Assembly: GCA_037126765.1 (NCBI GenBank)
Contig: JBBCBC010000022.1
Coordinates: 17,203,758-17,267,757 of the forward strand
Direction: 5' to 3'
Length of the DNA: 64,000 nt
Source: Stenogyne calaminthoides
Taxonomy: Eukaryota > Streptophyta > Magnoliopsida > Lamiales > Lamiaceae
The notes under the pieces were generated by a model. It made no database searches, was not told where the DNA came from, and worked only from the letters and a program-made list of their open reading frames with translations. Shown here in pieces: positions 22,430-34,200 of the stretch (position 1 is the first letter of the stretch; each line of letters opens with the position of its first letter). The translations under genes and the position numbers were made by a program.

Positions 22430-22906
22430 CAATATTTATTCGAATTTTTTTTACTAATTTAAAATATGGATATACTACATATTTATTCCAAATATTTTTC
22501 CCAGCCATTATAATTTAATAATATTTATTCCAAAAGTTCGTCAACCAATTTAATATTAGAGTTTTTGGAAATATACTATATATTTTATTCCAAAGATTTT
22601 TCCCAATTCGTTAGAATTTGATAATATTTATTTCAAAGTTTTTGTTCCAAATTTGATAACAATTTTGATAGAAAAACACAATGGTTTCTAAATATAAGTC
22701 GATTTTTAATGTAGACTCAACTGTACTATGCAACTAGTGCACAAGAGATTGACTCTAAATTTTAATGTGACAAACGCTTTTACTTTCCAAGCCACTCCAC
22801 TACTAAATTATGCATCTGCCCTTACATACGAATTTTCCATCATGTTTAGATCAGTTTCTCAATTCTTATTTTGCATCAATATTGATACATATATAGGAAG
22901 AAAAAT
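22430..22906. other. AT-rich DNA upstream of the prenyltransferase remnant
   Basis: It contains repeated TATTTATTCCAAA phrases (near 22480, 22530, 22590, 22630). The open frame at 22728-22925 does not match the N-terminal half of a cis-prenyltransferase, so the catalytic N-terminus is absent rather than merely out of frame. Confidence 0.45.
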
Positions 22907-23307
22907 ATGCAAGTTAGATATATAGGGAGCAAAAGACATTTCTCAGAGTATCTTCAGAAAAGGTTATGGGCGTCGGAAGAGCATGGGAAGACCAACACGG
23001 GGATGCATTTCCTGTTTTGTCTAGACTACAGTGGGCAGTACGACATTATAGAAGCAACCAAGAAGAAGATATCAACCCTACCCTTTTCGAGCAACATCTA
23101 GCAACAAATACAATTCAATATCCAAACCCAGATTTCATTATAAGAACAAGTGGAGAATTGAGACTCAACAATTTCATGTTGTGGCAGTTACCCTACACCG
23201 AAATGTTCTTTATCAACAAGATGTTTCCTGATTTTGATGACATGGATCTTATCCAAGGTCTTATCGAATTCCAGCGGAGGAAAAGACGTTTTGGTGGGCA
23301 CATCTGA
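22907..23307 (+). pseudogene. cis-prenyltransferase (UPP synthase family) C-terminal remnant
   Basis: Two overlapping frames give the C-terminal half of a Z-type prenyl diphosphate synthase. The first frame (to about 23070) reads FCLDYSGQYDIIEATKKK. The other frame (about 23065-23307) reads EEDINPTLFEQHLATN, PDFIIRTSGELRLNNFMLW and QRRKRRFGGHI, ending at TGA 23305-23307. RTSGELR-x-x-NF-x-LWQ is the family's conserved substrate-binding motif. A frameshift or short deletion joins the frames, and the N-terminal part with the catalytic aspartate (the MDGNRRW region) is missing. The complete enzyme adds isopentenyl diphosphate units in cis configuration for dolichol, or in some plants makes short-chain terpene precursors. 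This copy cannot be active. Confidence 0.85.
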
Positions 23308-23316
23308 AAGAGTAGG

Positions 23317-23475
23317 TTTCTTGTGCACCACGTGCACCGTGAAACTCATCAAGTGAACTTTTAAAGTGCAAGTTGTTTTACTGAAACGTGCAAGTTGTTT
23401 TCATTGAAAAACTTGCACTTTTCAGTGAAAACAACACTTTTAAATAATGCACTTGATTTGCACGGTTAATTGGTG
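23317..23475. mobile_element. Small inverted-repeat element (MITE-like) beside the prenyltransferase remnant
   Basis: The left arm (GTGCACCGTGAAACTCATCAAGTG, then CTTTTAAAGTGCAAGTTGTTTT) is roughly the reverse complement of the right arm (AAAACAACACTTTTAAATAATGCACTTG, then TTGCACGGTTAA). The centre is a perfect stem around GTGCAAGTTGTTTTCATTG and its complement. It begins about 10 bp after the remnant's stop codon. No coding content. Confidence 0.55.
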
Positions 23476-23849
23476 ATTACAAGGCTTTGTCCATATGAAA
23501 ATATCTGGTGGAGATGGAATGAGTATGAAAATTGTTGTTTTTATTTGCTAAATTTCAAAGTTTGCATTCAAGTTTTTTTTTTCAATCAAAGCAAATATGG
23601 TGATTTATATTATAATTCTTGGACTCACTGTTGAATGTTAATCTCTCATCTCAATTTGTACTTCTTCATGAGCTTTAAATCCATTTCTCAAAATAAAGTG
23701 TTCATTGAAATTTTGCATTCGTATTAAATTCAAATTATATAAGTATATTATGGATTACCGAGAGTATTTAATGTTATAGATGTTGTCGGTATATGAATGA
23801 AAATTTTGATTAGATACAAAAACCCTTAAGTAGATGTATTCCAGAATTA

Positions 23850-24360
23850 TCAGATGTAGACAGTTAGGCTAGTTGTTAATTCATTTATCAAGTTAATTCA
23901 GCTAAAGTGTATAGCAAACTGAAGTTAGTTGTCCAAGTTAGTTGCATATGGCTGAAATGTTAGGCAACTATATTAACAGAACTGAAGTTCACAGAAGATG
24001 CAATTGAAGATGCAATTGAGGGGGAACTCAATTGACCAAGTTACCTGAACAAGTCACCCGACAAACAACTATTAAGTATTCATAGAAGACAAGATACAAA
24101 TAACTTGATGCTAAGAAGTCTAAAAACCAAGAAGGCCTTTAAGACATGAAGATTGAAGCATACACTTGAAGATACTAGTTGAACAACTACACTGATTTAT
24201 CTATGCTATCAGTAAAGTTTGGAATAGAACAGAAGAGTCTATGTCACTTGAAGACAAGTAGACTGAAGCAGAGGACCTGAAGCATTTATGAAGGTTATTA
24301 ATTGATGCTTGAGTATTTAAATGGAGACAAACAACAATGAGAATGCCAGACCTTTAAGTT
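23850..24360 (+). mobile_element. Sirevirus-type LTR fragment (uncertain)
   Basis: It shares architecture, not close identity, with LTR B: an ATTGAGGGGGAACTCAATTG phrase, runs of GAAGATTGAAGCA/CTTGAAGA, and a TATA-like GAGTATTTAAATGG near its end (about 24312). Ends are not clear. I call it an old LTR fragment of the same broad type. Confidence 0.4.
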
Positions 24361-24361
24361 C

Positions 24362-25239
24362 GAACTCTTTTTTTATACAAGGTTGGTTTCCATCAGGATA
24401 GTTGCCTGACCGCACTGTCGAGGTGCGATAAAAATAAATACCCTATTTCTACCCAATTAACTCGTAGTAATGGCAACCAATGGGTCGATCCACAGGAAAT
24501 GTTAAAATATGATTATGCTAATTGTATGAATTAACGAATGCAAATACGTAACACAAGAGGGGATTTTTAATTTGAATTTTTATAACTACTATTAAAAACA
24601 ATAAATCACTATGAACTAACAATTATTTCAAAGATGAAATTCAATAATAAAAGGCATTCCAATTCACAGTTCATTAATCCCTCGACTTTAACACTATTAA
24701 CTGAATGTAATGTTTAATCTATATAACTTTTGGATTATTGTCCCTCAGTAGACAACAAGCTCTGCCTTCTGGTTTTTATCCCTAAATTATATTCAATTGC
24801 AACAAGTTCTTCAACGATTATTTCTAACTGAACAATCTAGATACGATCTAAATTTAATCCAGCAAAAGCATTAGACACTGTGATAAAGGACAAACAGATT
24901 CCTAAATACACAAGCTCAATTTGAAAGAACCCGATTTAAATCACCCTAGCAAAATTACTAGTTGCTACCAATTGCCATAAATCTGTAACAGTTATGGATT
25001 ACAAATTTACGAACTAGCAGACATACAAAAATAGTGGCCAAATCAAATTAAACATTCAAGTATATTGAAAGTTAAATTAGATGAAATAAATAATCGCAAT
25101 ATAAGTATATAAATGTCTCAAATCAATAAACAAACATCAAAGTACGAGTTTAGAAATCTCTAGAATTGGAATAAAAGTACTAGCTAAACATAGTTGCAGA
25201 CATCTTCTCCAAAGTTGGTGTGAATTGCCTTCGCTTCTC
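24362..25239. other. Unclassified repeat-like DNA
   Basis: No coding frame of note. The phrase AACCAATGGGTCGATCCACAG near 24474 recalls sequences in LTRs or leaders of plant Gypsy (Tat-type) elements. This is memory-based and weak. The border at about 25240 is where the GTGACGC repeats begin. Confidence 0.3.
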
Positions 25240-25421
25240 TATAGTGACGCTTGCTTTTAATGACGCCTTGCCAAGCGTCACATGATTTGGCATTTCAAAA
25301 ACTTTTTGTCATGACGCTTGTAAGCATCACTACTAATATGTATCGTGGCTCTTGTATGCGTCATAGTAGTGATTTTTAGTAATGCTATTTGGTGACACTA
25401 ATTAGCGTCACCACACTGTGT
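25240..25421 (-). repeat. GTGACGC repeat block, CACTA-like subterminal region (part 1)
   Basis: TAGTGACGCTT, AATGACGCC, AAGCGTCACATG, TCATGACGCTT, TATGCGTCATAG, TTGGTGACACTAA and TAGCGTCACC follow each other, direct and inverted. This is the style of subterminal repeats in En/Spm (CACTA) transposons, where the element's DNA-binding protein acts. The block continues at 36016-36065 and 38248-38660, the gaps being the retrotransposons B1 and C. No clean CACTA terminus was found on this side. Confidence 0.55.
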
Positions 25422-25426
25422 GTTAG
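25422..25426 (+). other. Target-site duplication GTTAG of element B1 (left)
   Basis: GTTAG directly precedes the 5' LTR at 25427 and recurs at 36011-36015 directly after the 3' LTR. Five bases is the usual copia target duplication. Confidence 0.9.
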
Positions 25427-26853
25427 TGTTGGAATATTTATAGTTTTGATGGAAGTTCCAAAATAATTGTAATAGGACCAGTCGAACCAGTTAGTTGACT
25501 GATGATAGGATAGGAAACCAGCTGAAAATGTTAGACAACTAATGGAATAGATTAGGTCACATATATAGGGGGGTCTCAATATGTATAGATTAAGTCAGAA
25601 GTTCAGAAGACAAGATCAGCAGATACAGAAGATCAGAAGACCTATTCTATGGAACATCAGTAGAGTCGATAGGTTGAAGTTAAGACAACTCTATCAGAAG
25701 ACTCAAGGTAATCTGATCAGTAGGTTACCCATAAGATCAAGCTAAGTTAGATATATGATAAGCGTTTCTACGTATCCAACACATATGAAGGAAATCAGAC
25801 CAAAAGAATGTCAACATAGCTGGCTTAACAACGCCCCAAATCAGTGTAATTGTTAGCCACTAAGATTTCGACACGTATGTACGGGAACTGACGATGTAGG
25901 ATATGGCGTATCAGGGCAAACGACTAGAAAGGACAAAATTGCACGAAGACGACATGGCCTTCCTGGGCACGTCAACTCAGACCTGCAAGCTACCTAAACT
26001 AGCCTGAGATTCAAAATGATCTCCAACGACTCTTTGATTTCAAGGTCTATAAATATGGTATCAAACCTTCAGAGTAAGGTTACGAAAATAATTCACAAGC
26101 TCAATACAAGCTATTTCCGCAAGAAGAACACCAAGAACACAAGTATATTCAATAAGTTCATCCCATAACTTCTTAGCAAGAATTCTTATCCTTTAGCTTT
26201 AGGCTACTCAGAAACTAGGATAGAATTCCAGTTGGAACAATACAAATCTTATCCATACCAAGTGTTAGGTAAAATTTGTTTAGCAAGATCTCAAGCTAGA
26301 GTTTCTAGTCTTGATTTCTGGGATTGGCTGAGTGAGAACTCTTGAACATCTGTTGTACTGTGTTGGACTAACACATTAATCTAAGTCCAGTTGGTTAGTT
26401 GGTGCCCCCGCTGATAGGGAAGAGTGGACGTAGGACAAGTTGTCCGAACCACTATAAATCTTGTGTGTTTACAGCTTTACATATTCTGCACACTACTGTT
26501 TTATTTAAGTCATCATGCATATTCTAAGAGAGGATCAGTTTTGCATCAGGCACCTGATCTGATCAGTTCGATACTTAATCAGTTAATTTGTTTCCAGAAA
26601 ACTTAGAATCTGATTTACTAAACTGGTTTTTCACACGGGTAAAACTTAGCTTCCGCACAATCAGTTAAACTGATAGACACCAAACTGATATATGCTCACA
26701 AGCGATCAGTAGGTTGGATATCAACCCATACTGATCATCTGCACTCTGATTAGTAAACTTGCAAACCACATATGATCACATGAAAAGTTTTAGAAGTCTA
26801 TTCACCCCTACCCTCTAGACTTATGCCTCACTAAAACCCATTCGGGACCTACA
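25427..26853 (+). repeat. 5' LTR of B1
   Basis: It runs from TGTTGGAATATTTATAG to CGGGACCTACA and is collinear with 34594-36010. A TATA element TCTATAAATATGG lies at about 26043. CTGATCAG and GATCAG palindromic repeats are frequent throughout. Confidence 0.9.
26043..26053 (+). promoter_or_regulatory. TATA box of LTR B1
   Basis: GGTCTATAAATATGG matches a plant TATA box and is conserved in the other B-type LTRs (about 35204, 45301 and 58559), where it is followed by the CAAGCTCAA-rich R region. Confidence 0.6.
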
Positions 26854-26855
26854 AG

Positions 26856-26867
26856 TGGTATTAGAGC
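26856..26867 (+). other. Primer-binding site of B1
   Basis: TGGTATTAGAGC follows the LTR end by two bases. It is the initiator tRNA-Met site with one C-to-T change (TGGTATCAGAGC expected). Confidence 0.85.
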
Positions 26868-26994
26868 AGTGGTTCTACGGACCACTGGCTTTGAGTATCA
26901 TCGGTTCTTGAGGAAGAACCATTGTGGTCACTTGAATAGATCTTGAAAAACCTGCTTTTGAAACTCATTTGTTTTCCAACTCACATAGTCAGCA

Positions 26995-28180
26995 TGGATA
27001 ACACTACTGGAATGAACCATGATCTACCTAATTTCTCTGTCGATGAGTATGCCGATTGGACAATCTACATGAGCGACCATCTGGGTATCATAAGCAATGG
27101 GATGAGGGAAATTCTCGAGCAAGGACCCATCATCATCTATCACATCACCCCAACTACAGGAGGTGATCCAGATCATCCTGTTGGAGCAAGGATCAGAATT
27201 GTCCTTCTCTAATGAACGCTGAGGAAAAAAGCTACCCAACCTGGATACTGTTGCCAGATATCTGATCATGAAGACATTGGACAAGACTACACGTGAGAAA
27301 GTCAAGTATCTGAAAACTGTTAAAGAGGTATGGGATACTCTTGTTGAAATCTGTAAAGGAAATGATCTGATTAAGGATAGCAGACTGCAAGCTGAATTGG
27401 TCAAGTTTGAAAAACTCAAGATGCTTCCCAATGAAACCATTAATCAGCTTGATGGAAGGATCACACAAGGGATCAACAGACTTCGTGATCTAGGTTGAGT
27501 GATGACTGACAAAGATATCAACTACAAGATTCTGAGGTCTCTGACCAAAGAATGGGATATGAAGGTCACAGTGATCAAAAACTGTCAAGAAATTGCTACT
27601 ATGAAGCCAAACAACCCATTTCTAAGTCTGAAAGCTCATGAATTTGATCTGATTGAAAGAGGACGATGAGCAGATGAAGTTCCTGCTGAAGCTACATCAA
27701 GTACTATAAAAGTTGTTGCATTTTAGGCAACCAGTAGCAGTTCACGATCTGCTGAACCAGTAGAAATATCATCAGTCAGGCAGAATAGATTGCATTACTG
27801 ACCTGAAAACTTGAACGAACGAATGTTCAAATGGGGAAGTACAGAAAGTTCTACGATGCATATAGACAAAGCAGAGGAAGAGATAGGAGATCTACTGATA
27901 GATCACAAGAAAGAAATCGTTCTGCTGAAAAGAGAGATGACAGAAGAGATGACTGTAGAGATGATTGTAGACATGAGTGTAGAGATGATCGTAGGGACGA
28001 TCGCAAGGATAATAAACGTGATGGCAAATCAGAGCGGAGAAGTTCTGATTACAGGCAAACTGGAAAGTTTCTTAATAGATCGTATAGAAGAAATGGTTCT
28101 CCTGGTAGAAGAAATTCTGAAGAACCTAGAGCGTGTTTCAACTGTTAGAAACCAGGACATTACAGTGCTGACTATCCTGA
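26995..28180 (+). pseudogene. B1 gag: capsid part, RD-rich region, zinc knuckle
   Basis: ATG 26995 opens MDNTTGMNHDLPNFSVDEY-ADW, which B2 also has at 46261. The capsid-like part continues in other frames: KVKYLKTVKEVWDTLVEICKG and INQLDGRITQGINRLRDLG (27268-27498), then a stop at 27496-27498. At 27870-28060 one frame is an arginine/aspartate array (repeated RDDRRDDCRDD). It is followed at 28134-28172 by a CCHC knuckle remnant CFNC-x-KPGHYSADY with a stop inside and the last cysteine changed to tyrosine. Frameshifts near 27205, 27500 and 27830 break the gene. Gag would form the particle and bind RNA. Confidence 0.8.
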
Positions 28181-28247
28181 CCTGACTCCCGGAGAGAGAG
28201 AAGAGAAGCAAAATAGAAGAGAACAACAGTACCGTGACAGAAAAGCT

Positions 28248-29395
28248 ATGGTTGCTGATACATCAGGTATCAATGACTCCTATATGCATTCAGACGACTC
28301 TGGATACTCATCAGTTGAGGATTTTTGCCTGATGACCACTACTGAAGACTTCGACGATCTGGACGTCTCATATGATGATGACATCTGTTTCATGGCAAAA
28401 GAAGCAGACCAAACTGAGGTATTCTCTAAACCTTTCGTGTCTCCTCTTTCCACACCTACTGCGCTGGGCACACCTGCTAGAGAGATTGACCTGCAGCTCT
28501 ACAATGAGCAATTGCTTGATGATCTCTCTGATGCAGTAGACAATTATACGCGAGTGGAAATTCAGAACGATAACCTAAGGGCTGAGAATATTCGGCTTGT
28601 CAAGGATAATGCGGCAAGTAGAGCTGCTGAACTGAAATCAGTTGAAATTGTTTAGAAAATGACCACAGAACTAGAGTTTCTGAGAGTCAACACTTTTGAT
28701 TAGGGAAAACTGGTTAAAGAACAGCAGGCTCTCAACTTAAAACAAGCTGATGATCTCAAGGTCCTTCAGGCTAAGTTTGATGAACTCTTTCGACTGCATG
28801 AGAGTCTAAAAATCAGTGAGGAGAGTTTGCAGAAGAAAGTAGAAGTTTTTAGAAAAGCCTCTAAAAATGTCGATGAAATTACAAGCTACTTTCGGAAGCC
28901 AACTGATAAGAAGGGTATTGGGTATGATAGCCTTTCATGATCCTCATATGTCCAACCTGGTTCACACTCCAAAAGTGAATTTAGGAAAATTTATGGAAAA
29001 GATACACGTTATGCTAAATCTGTATTAGACAAGGGAAAAAGGCCAGCTGATCAGGCAAAGCAAATGTCTGAAAAGAAAGGGAATAGGAATGGACCCCAAC
29101 TGATCAGACATCAGCCGAGGAATCAACAGAGGAACCCAGTTCTTCCAAATAGACCTCAACCTAATCAGCAGATCAGAAATCAGCCTAAACCATCTCGCAA
29201 AAGACAGTCACAGCTAAAATCTGATCAGGTCAAGCTGCCTAACCAACAAGCTAAGGGTAAACTGCTGAAACCATTTTTGTAAAAGAGATATGAATCTTTT
29301 GATGGTAGCAGTCGTACTTATCCTTTCAACCATAAATTTAGGACAGGTGCACCTGAGCCACACTGGATTAAAAGAAGACAAACTAACAACTGAAC
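28248..29395 (+). pseudogene. B1 gag C-terminal coiled-coil region
   Basis: The frame 28248-28655 (TSGINDSYMHSDDSGYSS, then EIQNDNLRAENIRLVKDNA) and the following pieces to 28960 are acidic and heptad-rich. Then come FRKPTDKKGIGYDS and a basic, proline/glutamine-rich tail ending PKPSRKRQSQLKSDQ (29180-29220). B2 has the same order at 47470-48610. A stop sits at 28653-28655. At about 29380 the sequence jumps to text that in B2 lies after integrase. Confidence 0.7.
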
Positions 29396-29399
29396 ACTT

Positions 29400-30300
29400 G
29401 ATGTTCCGGCAGACAGACTTCAGCACATGGAGGATCCCACTCCAGTTGAGACATGTCCATACCAAGTGGATCCTACTTCAGTACCTCTCCCAATTTCTAG
29501 TGACTCACTATTAGAAGAGGATGATGATCTCCAAACTGATGTTACTCAGGAAAGGAAGATATGGCCGCGAAGCCATCTTACTGACCTGATCATCGGAGAC
29601 CCATCTGATAGAGTTCGAACTAGACATCAGATTGGTGAAAGTGTTATATATTGCTGTTATTTGTCTTTGAAGGAACCCCTCACTGTTTAAGAAGCTCTAG
29701 CTGATGCAAACTGGATTCTAGCCATGCAAGAAGAATTAGAGCAGTTTGAAAGGAATCAAGTTTGGGAACTTGCAGATAGACCATTTCATCAAGATGTGAT
29801 TAGCACTAAGTGGGTTTTCAAGAATAATAAGGATGAGCACAATGTGATAACCAGAAATAAGGAAAGACTTGTTGTAAATGGGTACTCACAATCAGAAGGA
29901 ATTGATTATGATGATACATTTGCACCAGTCACTCGCCTAGAAGCCATTCGGCTGTTTCTGGCTTATGATGCTCATAGAGGGTTTACTGTGTATCAGATGG
30001 ATGTAAAGAGTGCATTCTTAATGGGGTACTAGTAGAACAACCTCCTGGCTTTGAATCAGGCAACCAAGTGTACCGTTTAAGAAAAACTCTTTATGGACTG
30101 AAACATGCTCCCAAAGCTTGGTATGATACACTATTCCAGTTCTTGATAAACAACGGGTTCACTAAGGGACTTATAGACAAAACTTTGTTCAAAATTGAAG
30201 ATGAAGATGATATTCTGATGGTTTAGATCTACGTGGACGACATTATCTTTGGATCTCCCAATCAGAACTTATGTAAGAAGTTCAGCAAACTGATGTAAGG
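29400..30300 (+). pseudogene. B1 reverse transcriptase
   Basis: The pre-RT linker is at 29427-29690. RT begins near 29724 with MQEELEQFERNQVWEL, then STKWVFKNNKDEHN, NGYSQSEGIDYDDTFAPV and YQMDVKSAFL. The frame then breaks at TACTAG near 30027-30032. RLRKTLYGLKHAPKAW and the catalytic IYVDDIIFGSPN (YVDD at 30230-30241, intact) follow in other frames. A stop lies at 30223-30225, just before YVDD. It is non-functional despite the preserved active site. Confidence 0.85.
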
Positions 30301-31090
30301 GAAATTTGAATTGTCCATGATGGGTCAAATGATCTATTTTCTAGGTCTTCAGGTAAAACAAAGTACAGAAGGGATCTTCATTTGTCAGGCCAAGTATACC
30401 AGAAATATGTTGGCTAAATATGGAATTCAGAACAACAAGACTTCCAGAATTCCTATGCAAAGCCACCTAGAAGCAGCTAAGCGGATTCTTAAGTATCTGA
30501 AGGGGATAGTTAACCTCGGGTTATACTATCCATCAGATGATAATCTAGAGCTTAGTGGGTATTCTGATTCTGATAATGGAGGTTGCAGAATAGACAGGAA
30601 GTCAACATCAGGAACATGTCAGTTTCTAGGCAACAAACTGGTCTCTTGGTTCTCAAAGAAACAAACATCTTTTGCCACATCTACTACTGAAGCAGAATAT
30701 ATGGCCGCAGAAAGTTGTTGCTCCAAACTGCTCTGGCTCAGTTAGCTGCTGAGGGACTATATCATTATAGCTACGAATGTGCCTATATTCTGTGACAGTA
30801 ACAATGCTATTGCAATTACTCAGAACCCAGTTCTACATACAAGATGCAAACATGTGGACATCAGACATCATTTCATCAGAGATCATGTTGAAAAGAAGAA
30901 CACCAGTGGAAAAGATTCTTATTGATAAGCAAAGAACTGATATCTTAACCAAGCCTTTAGCTGAAGTCAGATTCAGAGAATTATCAGTTGAGCTAGGGCT
31001 ATTGGACTTAGGAGAAGATGCACCCGATTTATTTGGAGGGTTGGTCTCCAAGACCGATTGGCTAAGAAATTGATTAGACGAGGGATCAGT
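30301..31090 (+). pseudogene. B1 RT end and RNase H, with internal deletion
   Basis: The frame from 30311 reads MGQMIYFLGLQVKQ and TRNMLAKYGIQNNK, and then switches at about 30455 from TSRIPMQ straight to SHLEAAKRILKYLKG. B2 carries about 150 bp more here (GFKMDPDEDG to PDITFAI). The deletion joins two CCTATG/CCAATG-CAAAGCC stretches. RNase H motifs SGYSDSDNGG, KSTSGTCQFLG, SFATSTTEAEYMA and FCDSNNAIAI follow, with a stop at 30744 and a frameshift after it. Confidence 0.8.
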
Positions 31091-31237
31091 TAAAGGGGGA
31101 ACTTCAACTGATAAGAAGGGATCAGTAGTATACTGATAACAAAAGGACATTGTTGGGAAAGAACTAAGGATTAGAGGAACAACTAAGATCAACACTTAAA
31201 CAGTCAGACGGGGCTGATATAGTCAAACATTCGTGAA

Positions 31238-34200
31238 ATGGCACCAAAAGTGAGACATGCTGCAGAGACCCCTCCTTCGTCATGACACGCTTCACCAGAA
31301 TTGGAACCTAAGGATCCAATCTTTAGGGACTTCGCTGATGAAGTTATCGAAGAAAGATGTGTGGATTTAAGGATGACTACAGATCCTGAATCACTTGAGA
31401 TATTGAAGATGTTGAAAGAGTGCGGATTGAAAACATATTCTTCTGCAAGTGTAGATTCAATCTTATTGGACGGTGCTCTCGAATTCCTTTGCAACTCGAG
31501 AGACCATGATGGAGTATTGTACTCGGAGGTCTAGGGAGAACACTTAGAAATCACGAATGATGATTACAGAGGATATTCCGCCTTCCAGCCCCAACAGATG
31601 GAATCATGCCGGACGTCTATCGAGTTGGAGAAGAAAGAGCCATTTTGGACTTTCTACTTCAACCTGCTGATGCCCATCACACCAAAGGTTTCAAGAAGCC
31701 TATGTTGAAAAGGAAATTTCGGCTGCTGTTCGACATAATGCAGAAAGTGATTGTTGGAATCACCTACAGCTTGGATGTAGTAACTCTGGATAAGGTCAAG
31801 ATTATGGCTGCCATTATTGACAATGCCAAGATCAACTGGCAAGGTTTTCTGAATAGGAGATTGTTGGAAGAATCAGGAAAGTTTGTGGTGGAGGATTCAA
31901 ATGTAGTTCTTTCTGCCAAGATCACTATGCTGCATAAAGTCTCTCTGATCCTTATCGATCTGATGAAAGAGAGAGACTGGAGCGAGGAAGAGATGATTTC
32001 TTATGTGTTAGCACATAAGAAGATGCTGCTCATCAATAAGAAAATTCCTGGCTTAGCTGATGATGATGCTGAAGTGGCTGTCAAACCAGCAACGGAGGTT
32101 TGAAAAAAAGGGTAAGGGTGGTCAGAAGAGAAAAGCTGCCACCAGAAAACCAGAAAAAGGGATATTTTTCAAAGAAACAACACAACTTGCTGCCAAGAAA
32201 GATAAATCAACACCGATTGCTGATGTTACGAGGAAGGGTAAGAAGAAGCAAACAATTCTGATGGATGAACCATCTGATTTGGATGATAATCGCATTCCGA
32301 TCAGCCAACTGCTAAGAGGTCCAGGACAAGCTTCTAAAGTCGTGTTTCACAGTTCACTTTCCAAAGGACCTGCTCAAACTGAACCCCAACCAAAGCCCGT
32401 ATAGTTTTCATCTGATAAACCTTCCTCTCCTGATTCTGCTCACCTGGAGACTTCATCTCCAGCACTAGAAGCTCCAGAATCTGTTGTGCCTTCTTCACCA
32501 TCTTCTCCAGAACCAGAAATTCTATCATTTACCGAGAAGATTATCACACGAAGACTGGAGAAAATGATTGTAGAGAAATATCCAGAACTTGCGATCAAGC
32601 AAGATGAAAGGGCTACTATTCTAGATGTGCTCACATGGAGGGATATCAGGTTAGAGAAGTTTGAGGACTTTGGGACTGTTCTTGAGCAGAAAGGTGGTAT
32701 TCATCCTTTTCTGGATTATGAAATCCAGATGCGCAAACCTGCTGGTGTTTAGAATGCTCCTGATCTATTATCTGATGAAGCGGGAGCCGACCTCATTACC
32801 AGACAGTTGGGTATGTCGGATACACAGTTGCACAGGGAGATAACTCACAAAATGGTCAATTACAGTCGTGTAATGCAGCAAATGAGATAGCTTGATGAAG
32901 AAGAGAAGATTGAGGAAGCTGGCCCAATCAGTATTGTGGAGATATTCGAACAGATGGCTGACACTGAAAAGACTGCTAAAGAAATGAGGATTATTGAAGA
33001 GCCTGAGGAAGCTGGCGATGAAGCTATTATGGGAGATGCGGCAGAGTCCCCTTCAGCCAAGGCACAATCAGCCAAGCAAGTGATAGACCAGACTGCTGAG
33101 AGGAGTCAAGCTAAAGAAATGGAGGTCGAAGGTCCCTCTGCATCAGTAGGTCAGGTAATTCAAATTCTTCAAACTTCTCCCTACTTTGAAGAAAATCTGA
33201 TGAAGTACATCAAGAACACATTTTGTTCCAACATAGCTAAAATGTTTAGAGATGATGTCAGTTTCTTCATTCCACGAACCTTGGAATCAGCCATCAGAGC
33301 TGAAAGGGAAAATGTCTCTACTCACTGCATGCGAATGAGTGAGGACTTCACAGACACAACTGCTGATACGATGACTGAGGTAAACGAACAGATGGTTAAG
33401 CTCGAAGAAAGCAGGAATTAGCAATTCACGCTGATGATGAATGAGAAGATGGCCCAGATCACTAAGCTGCAGAATGATCTTACTGATGCAACAAAGAGAG
33501 TCAACAATTCTGCTGATAAGCTTTAGAGTATGTTTACCAAGGTCTGTTGTTGATAAGGCTCAAAGTTTGATGCTAGCAGTTGTTGAAACAACACAACTTG
33601 ATGTCGAGATCAAGTCTAGCAAGCACTTTCACAAAAAATTGGTGACCTCAGTACATAACTGAAGACTCTTTTTGAGGGAACCAAAATGGGGGAAGAAAAG
33701 AAAGATGCTGAAGTTCAAGAAAAACTGAATCAGGTGGAGAACTTTGTTGCTGGGATCCAGATCAAGCTGGATAAGAAAAGGCTGAAGAAAGACGCTAAAG
33801 CAGCTGCAGAACTCGAAAAGACAGAGGTCGTTTCCTCTTCAAATGAGTCTAACGAGAGAGTGAAAGCAACAAAGAAAGATAAGAAGACAATTGATGCAGA
33901 GAAGAAGAAAAACCTGCTTGAACTTGTTGAGAAGAGAAAAGCTGGAGAAAAGAAGAAAGCTTAAGAGGAAAGAAAGAAGAAACATGAGGATGCATCAAGC
34001 CTAGACAAGTCCTATCAACTTAAGAAAAAGAAAGGGCTTGTTGCTGAATCTGGAGAAGGATCTCACTTCGTAGAGCCGATCCTTCCTGGAAATGTGGATG
34101 TGATTGTTAAGCCAGACATAAATATGGTGAAGAAATGGAAGCAAATTAAAGGCGAATGGTACATCACTGCTTACATCAATCAAGTTATTCCCATCTCTGA

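Noticed and set aside
28029..28471. Minus-strand frames in B1 gag
   Set aside because: Complement of the RD-rich and acidic plus-strand gag sequence; no independent support.
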